From positions 1 to 8,866 of the forward strand of contig CAMDBZ010000061.1 of assembly GCA_945889565.1 (NCBI GenBank): a stretch of DNA of 8,866 nucleotides, read 5' to 3'. The stretch is from Thermoflexus hugenholtzii JAD2 (GTDB lineage Bacteria; Chloroflexota; Dehalococcoidia; UBA2979). Shown here piece by piece: positions 1-5,793 of this stretch. Positions within the stretch are counted from its first letter, which is position 1. Each line of letters starts with the position of its first letter. The notes under the pieces are model-generated. The model was not told the origin of the DNA. It did no database searches and saw only the letters and a list, made by a program, of their open reading frames with translations. A program made the position numbers and the translations under genes.

Positions 1-621
1 CTGCAGTGTCTCCGGCGAGCGCTCGAAGAGCTCGAGCGTGCGGCCGAGCAGGTCGTCGAAGTCGACTGCGCCGTTGCGCCGCAGCGCGGCCTCGTAACGC
101 TCGAACGTGCGCCCCACCACCTCCTCGAAGTACGAGCCCGCCCCGCCGAGCACGGCCGCCGGCGAGCGTCGCTCGTTCTTCGCGGCGGAGATCGCGGACA
201 GCAGCGCGCGCGGGGCGAAGCGTCGCGGGTCCAGGGCGAGCTCGCCCGCGATCCCGCGCACGATCGCCATCTGGTCGTCGGTGTCATAGATCGCGAACTC
301 GCGCGGCAGGCCGACGTGCTCGCCGTCACGGCGCAGGATGCGCGCGCAGATCGAGTGGAACGTCCCCATCGAGAGGTCCCGCGCGCGCTCGCCGAGCAGC
401 AGCTCCACTCGCTCGCGCATCTCGGCGGCGGCCTTGTTCGTGAACGTGACCGCGAGGATGCGCCACGGCGGCACCGCGCGCGCGTCCACGAGCTGCGCGA
501 TGCGCTGCGCAATCACCCGCGTCTTCCCGGAGCCGGGGCCGGCGAGGATCAGCAGCGCGCCGCCGGGCATCTCGACGGCGTGCCGCTGGGCGGCGTTGAG
601 CACGTCCTGCGAAAGCGTCAT
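1..621 (-). CDS. uvrD: UvrD/PcrA-type ATP-dependent DNA helicase, N-terminal part (runs off left edge)
   Basis: Superfamily 1A 3'-5' DNA helicase of nucleotide-excision and mismatch repair or replication-fork rescue. Reading the minus strand from the ATG at 621 gives 207 residues, open to the window edge. They begin MTLSQDVLNAAQRHAVE, with the Q-motif glutamine at residue 12. Walker A is AGPGSGKT (27-34, Lys33). Motif Ia is VTFTNKAAAEM (58-68), followed by MGTFHSICARILRR (85-98) and DFDDLL (187-192). This is roughly the 1A domain and part of 1B. Motifs II (DEFQD type) to VI lie outside the window. Family members are usually 650-800 residues, so about 70% is missing. The ATG is chosen because the Q motif follows at the usual distance; no convincing Shine-Dalgarno sequence precedes it, and an in-frame GTG lies 10 codons upstream. 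It is divergent from the zinc ribbon gene. PcrA and UvrD cannot be told apart from this part. Confidence 0.93.
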   Translation of the reverse strand, partial: MTLSQDVLNAAQRHAVEMPGGALLILAGPGSGKTRVIAQRIAQLVDARAVPPWRILAVTFTNKAAAEMRERVELLLGERARDLSMGTFHSICARILRRDGEHVGLPREFAIYDTDDQMAIVRGIAGELALDPRRFAPRALLSAISAAKNERRSPAAVLGGAGSYFEEVVGRTFERYEAALRRNGAVDFDDLLGRTLELFERSPETLQ

Positions 622-764
622 GCTGCAGTCATCCAGGCGAGCGGCCACGAGCCAGGTGCGTGCGCCGTACGCGAGCGGGGAGGCGGCGGGTGCGGCCGGC
701 CGCGCGGCCGTGGCGCAGAGGCCCATGGTACGCTGTGGGCTCGGTTGCGGGAACGGAGCGGCGG
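622..764. promoter_or_regulatory. Divergent intergenic region with GC palindromes between the helicase and the zinc ribbon gene
   Basis: This 143-bp spacer separates two divergent genes and must carry at least one promoter for each unless starts are read through. It contains two overlapping perfect palindromes, GCGGCCGGCCGC (692-703) and CGGCCGCGCGGCCG (697-710). A weak extended -10-like element, TGG followed by TACGCT, lies at 726-734 on the plus strand. It matches only three of six TATAAT positions, and no TTGACA-like -35 is visible. The palindromes could be an operator or simply a product of very high GC. I see no small gene here. Confidence 0.3.
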
Positions 765-1457
765 GTGGACATGCTGATCGGGTGGCCCGGCGGCGAATGG
801 CAGGCCACCGCACGGCTCGCCGGCACGATCGTCTTCGCATACCTCGCACTGCTCTGGCTGGCGACCATCCTCTGGGCGTACCGCGACATGCGCGCGCGCA
901 CGCGAGACCCCGTGTCGCTCGCCGTCGGCGTCACGCTCGTCACCGCCTTCCCGCTCTTCGGCGTGGCGCTGTACCTGCTCGCGCGGCCGCGCGACACGAT
1001 CGCGGACGCATACGCGCGCGAGCTCGAGGACGCGGCGATGCGCGTCGAGCTGCGTGGCGCCGAGGCGTGTCCCGGCTGCCGCCGCGCGGTGCTGAGCGAG
1101 TTCGTGTTCTGCCCGTACTGCCGCTCGCGGCTGCGTGAGCCCTGCTCCAACTGCCCGCAGCTGCTCGCGGCGGACTGGCGCCACTGTTCTCGTTGCGGCG
1201 CTTCCCGCTCGCTGCGGGAGCCCTCGCGCGCTCCCGCAGAGCAGCAGCGCCCGCGCGTCGCGCGCGCCGCCGCCGGGGCCGCGCAGCAGCAGCCGCGCGA
1301 GGCCCGCGATGAGCAGCGGCGCCCGCCGGAAGGCGCGCGCCCCGCCCGCCGCGAGCCCGGCGAGCGTGCCGACCGGGCGGACGACGCGCCTCGCGTCGCC
1401 GCGCCGCGCGCCGGCGCCCGGCCCGCCGTGGCGCCCGATGCGGACCCCGATCGCTGA
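765..1457 (+). CDS. Membrane-anchored double zinc ribbon protein
   Basis: Small membrane protein of unknown function. Numbered from the ATG at 771, it has two hydrophobic helices (about 17-36 and 49-70). They are separated by a basic loop containing WAYRDMRARTRDP. The linker ARPRDTIADAYARELEDAAM follows, then two four-cysteine zinc ribbons: C100/C103 with C114/C117, and C125/C128 with C139/C142. The last 80 or so residues are low-complexity Arg/Ala/Pro/Glu, probably disordered. Proteins with this helix pair followed by a double zinc ribbon are, from memory, common in Chloroflexota. The ribbons may bind protein or nucleic acid near the membrane, but that is inference. The start is chosen as GTG 765 because GGAG (755-758) lies six bases upstream; ATG 771 is two codons further in. 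An upstream in-frame ATG at 660 would add an Arg-rich, unlikely extension. A strong hairpin follows the stop. Confidence 0.8.
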   Translation: MDMLIGWPGGEWQATARLAGTIVFAYLALLWLATILWAYRDMRARTRDPVSLAVGVTLVTAFPLFGVALYLLARPRDTIADAYARELEDAAMRVELRGAEACPGCRRAVLSEFVFCPYCRSRLREPCSNCPQLLAADWRHCSRCGASRSLREPSRAPAEQQRPRVARAAAGAAQQQPREARDEQRRPPEGARPARREPGERADRADDAPRVAAPRAGARPAVAPDADPDR

Positions 1458-1490
1458 GCTCCGGCCCGGCCCGACTCGATGGCAAGAAAC

Positions 1491-1520
1491 GAAGGAGCCG
1501 GCGCATGCGCCGGCTCCTTC
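1491..1520. terminator. Perfect 30-nt palindrome, probable bidirectional terminator
   Basis: The arm GAAGGAGCCGGCGCA is followed directly by its exact reverse complement. As RNA it forms a stem of about 13 bp on either strand, closed by a small loop. It sits between the stop of the plus-strand zinc ribbon gene (1457) and the stop of the minus-strand thioredoxin-fold gene (1547), the expected place for a shared terminator. The flanks are only moderately T-rich: ATTGTAGTTG follows on the plus strand, and GTTTCTTGCC follows on the minus strand. Termination is therefore likely but not of the classic long U-tract type. Confidence 0.75.
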
Positions 1521-1546
1521 ATTGTAGTTGACGCGACCCTCGGGCG

Positions 1547-2134
1547 TTAGGCCAGCGCCTTCTCCAGTAGCGCCACGAACTCCTTGAGCGTCGCGTGTCG
1601 CCACGCGGGCGCCATCTCCCACGTCGCCGCGCGGTAGCGGTCCATCACGACCTGGCGCTCCGGGCCTTCCTCCTTGGGCGCGCCCGCGAGGATCTCGCGC
1701 AGCGGCACCATCTGCTCGTTCGCCAGCGCCGGACGCTCGATGAAGTGGCCGAGGTAGCGGTGGTCGCGGTCGTAGAACACGATTGTGGGCACGGACTCGA
1801 ACTCCCCCTGGTTGAGGAACTCGGCCATGATGTCCTTGTTCTGGTCACGCATGAAGTGGCGCACTTCCATGCCCGTCAGCTCGCCGACCTTTGCCGCGAC
1901 AGGCAGCCCGCGCCACACGTCCGGGCACCAGTCCTCGCCGATCACGAGCGCCTTGACGCCGTGCTTCTCCACGAGCGCCTTGAGCTTCGCGACGTCCGCC
2001 GGGTCCGGCGTGTATTCGTCGTAGTGGCGCTGGAACTCGTACTTGCGCTGGGTGATCGCCTCCATCCAGGCGCCGAACGAGTCGATGCCCGTCTTGTAGC
2101 GCTCCGGCGTGACGACCGAAGTCCCGCTGGTCAT
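1547..2134 (-). CDS. Thioredoxin-fold family protein with a single-cysteine WCPDV motif
   Basis: Cytoplasmic protein of 195 residues without signal peptide or membrane segment. The N-terminal 45 residues are helical (FGAWMEAITQRKYEFQRHYDEY). A thioredoxin-like core follows: VKALVIGEDWCPDVWRGLP (60-78) places Cys70 at the active-site position, and SVPTIVFYD (114-122) supplies the cis-proline Pro116 and next strand. It resembles the Thioredoxin_9-like group, which usually has WCGDC. Here the second active-site cysteine is Val, and Cys70 is the only cysteine in the protein. Ordinary dithiol chemistry by this protein alone is therefore unlikely; a monothiol, peroxide-sensing or non-catalytic role is inferred. 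The ATG start is firm: AGGAGG lies six bases upstream (complement at 2141-2146). It is convergent with the zinc ribbon gene and divergent from the DUF1461 gene. Confidence 0.85.
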   Translation of the reverse strand: MTSGTSVVTPERYKTGIDSFGAWMEAITQRKYEFQRHYDEYTPDPADVAKLKALVEKHGVKALVIGEDWCPDVWRGLPVAAKVGELTGMEVRHFMRDQNKDIMAEFLNQGEFESVPTIVFYDRDHRYLGHFIERPALANEQMVPLREILAGAPKEEGPERQVVMDRYRAATWEMAPAWRHATLKEFVALLEKALA

Positions 2135-2140
2135 GTGTGT

Positions 2141-2146
2141 CCTCCT
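2141..2146 (-). promoter_or_regulatory. Consensus Shine-Dalgarno site of the thioredoxin-fold gene
   Basis: The minus strand reads AGGAGG here, six bases before the ATG at 2134. It is the strongest ribosome binding site in the window and fixes the start of the thioredoxin-fold protein. It suggests high translation compared with the divergent neighbour, which has none. Confidence 0.85.
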
Positions 2147-2201
2147 GAAATTCGCTCCGGTACCCTGCTCCGGTTCGGTGTCCGCAGTTTATCACGAAGC
2201 C

Positions 2202-2225
2202 GGCGCCTGCCCGGGGCACGGCGCC
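2202..2225. promoter_or_regulatory. GC-rich inverted repeat in the divergent promoter region
   Basis: GGCGCC (2202-2207) and GGCGCC (2220-2225) form the outer arms. TGCC (2208-2211) pairs with GGCA (2215-2218), giving a 10-bp stem with a one-base bulge at 2219 and a three-base loop. It ends where the -35 region of the TATACT promoter would lie. It is also about 70-90 bp upstream of the thioredoxin-fold start. It could be an operator shared by the two divergent genes; as it precedes the predicted plus-strand transcription start, it would not be in that RNA. The function is not shown by the sequence. Confidence 0.4.
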
Positions 2226-2243
2226 CCGGGGGGCCCTGAGCCG

Positions 2244-2249
2244 TATACT
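2244..2249 (+). promoter_or_regulatory. TATACT -10 box, predicted leaderless promoter of the DUF1461 gene
   Basis: TATACT matches five of six positions of the TATAAT consensus in an otherwise very GC-rich stretch. Six bases separate it from the GTG at 2256, so the usual transcription start falls on or next to the first base of that codon. There is no Shine-Dalgarno sequence before the GTG. No TTGACA-like -35 is present at the expected spacing (2221-2226 reads GCGCCC). This is read as a leaderless promoter. Confidence 0.55.
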
Positions 2250-2255
2250 CGTGCC

Positions 2256-3017
2256 GTGCTCGCCGTGCGCTGGGTCGGCTCCGCGCTGTTCGTCGTCGCG
2301 GCGATGCTGTTCGTCGTGCTTTCGAACGTGCGCGTGGCGGCGCTGGAGCCGCGCGTGTACAGCTACTCGTTCTCCACCTACGACGCGCCCGCCGCGACCG
2401 GCATCGACCGTGCGCAGCTCGACTTCGCGGCGCGCGACATCGTGCGCTACTTCCGCGACGACCGGGAGCTGCTGACCACGCGCGTCGTCGTCGACGGCGA
2501 GGAGCAGGCGCTGTTCACGCCCAAGGAAGCGCTGCACATGCGCGACGTGAAGTCGCTCTTCGGCCGCGTGTTTCGGCTGCATGAGCTGGCGTTCGTGTAC
2601 GTAGTGGCGTACGTGGGGGCGGTCTTCGTGTGGGCGCGCGAGCGGCCGCTGACGCAGCTCGCGCGCCTCTGCGTGTGGGCCGGTGCGCTCACCGTCGGCG
2701 TGCTCGCGGTGGCCGCTGGCGCGACGCTCGTCGGCTTCGACGCGCTGTTCCGCCAGTTTCACGTGCTCTCGTTCGCGAACGACTTCTGGGAGCTGGACCC
2801 GACACGCGACCACCTCGTGCAGATGTTCCCGCGCGACTTCTGGTTCGACGTCACACTCGGCGTCGGCATCGCCGCGATGCTCGAGGGCGCGCTGCTGATG
2901 CTGCTCGGCGTCTCGTTGCGCCTCTGGCTACAGCGCGGCGCCCGCGACCGCCGGCGCGTAGGCGCGCGCCCCGACGCGCTCCCCGGGGAGATCGACGTAG
3001 GCTTAGAGTCGACGTGA
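2256..3017 (+). CDS. DUF1461 (TIGR01906-type) integral membrane protein
   Basis: Integral membrane protein of 253 residues and unknown function. It has about four transmembrane segments: residues 5-27, 110-127, 138-160 and 198-225 from GTG 2256. Between the first two is an extracytoplasmic-type domain with DRAQLDFAARDIVRYF (51-66) and EALHMRDVKSLF (91-102). A second conserved block, FANDFWELDPTRDHLVQMFP (173-192), precedes the last helix. The His-Met-x-Asp-Val motif and the FxNDxWxLDP...MFP block are the family hallmarks I recall. The open frame extends upstream to 2109, but that region would cross the divergent gene's start and has no membrane-protein character. GTG 2256 is preferred, with GTG 2265 as an alternative. 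It has a predicted leaderless start and overlaps the next gene by GTGA, suggesting co-translation with the hydrolase. The substrate is unknown. Confidence 0.87.
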   Translation: MLAVRWVGSALFVVAAMLFVVLSNVRVAALEPRVYSYSFSTYDAPAATGIDRAQLDFAARDIVRYFRDDRELLTTRVVVDGEEQALFTPKEALHMRDVKSLFGRVFRLHELAFVYVVAYVGAVFVWARERPLTQLARLCVWAGALTVGVLAVAAGATLVGFDALFRQFHVLSFANDFWELDPTRDHLVQMFPRDFWFDVTLGVGIAAMLEGALLMLLGVSLRLWLQRGARDRRRVGARPDALPGEIDVGLEST

Positions 3018-3757
3018 GCGAGCGCGGCTACGCCGACGCGAGTGGACTGCGCACCTACTGGGAGGCCCACGGCAGCGGCGAGCCGGTGCTGCTGCTGCAC
3101 GGCGGCTTCGAGCACGCCGGCGCGCTCCCGCAGCTGACAGCCGCGCTGGCGGCCAGCTACCGCGTGATCGAGCCGGAACGCCGCGCGCACGGTCGCACCC
3201 CCGACGCTGGCGGCGAGCTGCACTACGAAGCGATGGCGGACGACACGCTCGCGTTCATGAACGCGCTCGGGCTCGCGCGCCCGCGCGTCGTCGGCTTCTC
3301 GGACGGCGCGATCGTGGCGCTGCTGCTGGCGCTGCGGCGGCCGGACCGCTGCGGACGGCTCGTGCTCGTCGGCGCGAACTACGACGCGAGCGGCCTGCAG
3401 CCTGAGTTCCTGCGCCTGGTCCGCGAGACGCCGCCCGAGCTGCTGTTCCCCGCGCTCGTCGATGCACAGCGCCGGCTGTCTCCGGACGGCCCGGAGCAGT
3501 ACCGCGCGGTGTTCGATCGCGTGCGCCGCCTGTGGAGCGAGGAGCCGCACCTCGAACCCGCCGCGCTCGCGCGCGTCGCCTCGCCCACGCTGGTGCTCGC
3601 CGGTGACGCCGACGCCGTGCGCGTGGAGCACACCGTCGCGCTCTTCCGCGCGCTGCCGGACGCGCGCCTGTGCATCGTCCCGGGCGGCTCGCACGGCGTG
3701 CTCACGGAGCACCCCGAGTTGTGCGCGAGCGTGATCCTGGAGTTCCTGGCGGAGTAG
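3014..3757 (+). CDS. Alpha/beta hydrolase family protein
   Basis: Cytoplasmic alpha/beta hydrolase of 247 residues, a full-length single-domain size. The oxyanion-hole motif is LLLHGGFEHAG (26-36). The nucleophile elbow is GFSDG (94-98) with Ser96. The acid is in LAGDADAV (195-202, Asp198 or Asp200), and the base is His227 in GGSHGV. The conserved ERRAHGRT (55-62) after strand 4 also fits. The catalytic triad appears intact, so an active esterase, lactonase or similar enzyme is expected; the substrate cannot be read from sequence. The GTG start overlaps the TGA of the DUF1461 gene as GTGA, and translational coupling is likely because the upstream ribosome binding site is weak. There is no signal peptide, so it acts inside the cell. 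It is convergent with the FmdB-type gene. Confidence 0.87.
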   Translation: MSERGYADASGLRTYWEAHGSGEPVLLLHGGFEHAGALPQLTAALAASYRVIEPERRAHGRTPDAGGELHYEAMADDTLAFMNALGLARPRVVGFSDGAIVALLLALRRPDRCGRLVLVGANYDASGLQPEFLRLVRETPPELLFPALVDAQRRLSPDGPEQYRAVFDRVRRLWSEEPHLEPAALARVASPTLVLAGDADAVRVEHTVALFRALPDARLCIVPGGSHGVLTEHPELCASVILEFLAE

Positions 3758-3762
3758 GGCAA

Positions 3763-3780
3763 CGCGACAGTGACTGCGCG
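3763..3780. terminator. Weak hairpin between convergent genes
   Basis: CGCG (3763-3766) plus CAG (3768-3770) can pair with CTG (3774-3776) plus CGCG (3777-3780) around a TGA loop, with one bulged A. The spacer between the hydrolase stop (3757) and the FmdB-type gene stop (3805) is only 47 bp. No T-run follows on either strand. A second small stem, ACGACT-AGA-AGTCGT (3801-3815), covers the FmdB-type stop codon. Either could help end transcription, but neither is convincing. Confidence 0.25.
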
Positions 3781-3804
3781 CCGGTGACGACTATCGGGTA
3801 ACGA

Positions 3805-4071
3805 CTAGAAGTCGTCGTCCCAGTCGTCGCCGCCCATGCCGCCGAAGTCGTCATCGCCGTGGCTGTGGCCGTGCTCGTCGCCGCCGCCGAGGTCGAGCGC
3901 GTCGGCCGCGGGCGCGGTGCTGCTGCGGCCCACCGCGAACATCGACAGCCGCCGGTACGTGCGCTTGGACTTGCACTTGATGCACGCCACCGGCTTGTCG
4001 AGGTCCGCGATGCGGCGGATCAGCTCGAAGTCGGCGCCACACTTGCGGCATCGGTACTCGTACTGCGGCAT
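3805..4071 (-). CDS. FmdB family zinc ribbon protein with an Asp/His-rich tail
   Basis: Small putative regulatory protein of 88 residues. It opens MPQYEYRCRKCGADFE, the classic FmdB/CxxC_CXXC_SSSS start (PxYEYxCxxCG). A single zinc ribbon is formed by Cys8/Cys11 and Cys30/Cys33. RTYRRLSMFAV (37-47) is the usual strand after the second knuckle. The tail from residue 60 is unusual: glycine, aspartate and histidine rich (GDEHGHSHGDDDF, then a DDWDDDF end). Such a tail could bind metal or keep the protein soluble; that is inference. FmdB was named for a presumed formamidase regulator, and the role of most homologues is unknown. The ATG at 4071 is chosen over the frame's earlier ATG at 4098 because GGGGGGAGAG lies just upstream and the family begins exactly here. 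It lies 204 bp downstream of rpoD on the same strand. Confidence 0.88.
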   Translation of the reverse strand: MPQYEYRCRKCGADFELIRRIADLDKPVACIKCKSKRTYRRLSMFAVGRSSTAPAADALDLGGGDEHGHSHGDDDFGGMGGDDWDDDF

Positions 4072-4116
4072 CGTCTCTCCCCCCACTGCCGGCGCCACGC
4101 CCGGTCGCTGCCGCCG

Positions 4117-4122
4117 AGTCTA
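4117..4122 (-). promoter_or_regulatory. Candidate -10 box for the FmdB-type gene
   Basis: The minus strand reads TAGACT, four of six matches to TATAAT, about 46 bp before the ATG at 4071. That would give a leader of roughly 40 nt that includes the GGGGGGAGAG ribosome site. No -35 element is recognisable. It is one of the few AT-containing hexamers in the spacer, but support is modest. Confidence 0.3.
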
Positions 4123-4154
4123 GCGCGCTCCGCAGCCGTGGTGGCCGCTCGCGC

Positions 4155-4275
4155 GAACCGCGCGTCCGGACCGGGCCCTTCGACTCTGGCTGCGCGGTCC
4201 GGAGCCCCTAGCCGGGTGCACAGCGCGGCCGGGCCGCGCGCTTCGGAGCGGGCCGCGCGGACCGGAGCCGCGCGG
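4155..4275. repeat. Cluster of imperfect 19-bp GC-rich repeats downstream of rpoD
   Basis: A 19-bp unit, GGGCCGCGCGGACCGGAGC, occurs at 4250-4268. It is directly preceded by a tandem copy at 4231-4249 (16 of 19 identical). A further copy is at 4187-4205 (16 of 19), and a degenerate one with a gap lies near 4155-4173. TCCGGACCG (4165-4173) is the exact complement of CGGTCCGGA (4195-4203), so a 9-bp stem can form. AGCCGCGCGGCT (4266-4277) is a perfect palindrome touching the rpoD stop codon. Together these could end or stabilise the rpoD transcript. No T-run is present and there is no open gene in this stretch. Confidence 0.5.

Positions 4276-5789
<1,514 letters not shown>

Positions 5790-5793
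<4 letters not shown>

Noticed and set aside
660..764. Upstream ATG start for the zinc ribbon protein
   Set aside because: It adds about 35 mostly Arg/Ala/Gly residues across a palindromic spacer, while GTG 765 has a well-placed GGAG.
618..1622. Minus-strand open frames of 334 and 297 codons opposite the zinc ribbon gene
   Set aside because: They cross the strong palindromic terminator and the end of the thioredoxin-fold gene, and their composition is random-looking. The plus strand has ordered membrane helices and paired cysteines.
2109..2255. N-terminal extension of the DUF1461 protein from an ATG at 2109
   Set aside because: It would overlap the start of the divergent gene and its ribosome site, and it adds a non-conserved stretch before the first membrane helix. 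The TATACT box also lies inside it.
1845..2813. Minus-strand open frame of 322 codons overlapping the thioredoxin-fold gene and the DUF1461 gene
   Set aside because: It is out of frame with the supported thioredoxin-fold protein, spans the divergent promoter region and reads as His/Arg-rich low complexity.
4072..4098. Nine-residue longer start for the FmdB-type protein
   Set aside because: The family begins at MPxYEYxC, which matches ATG 4071, and the GGGGGGAGAG ribosome site lies between the two candidate starts.
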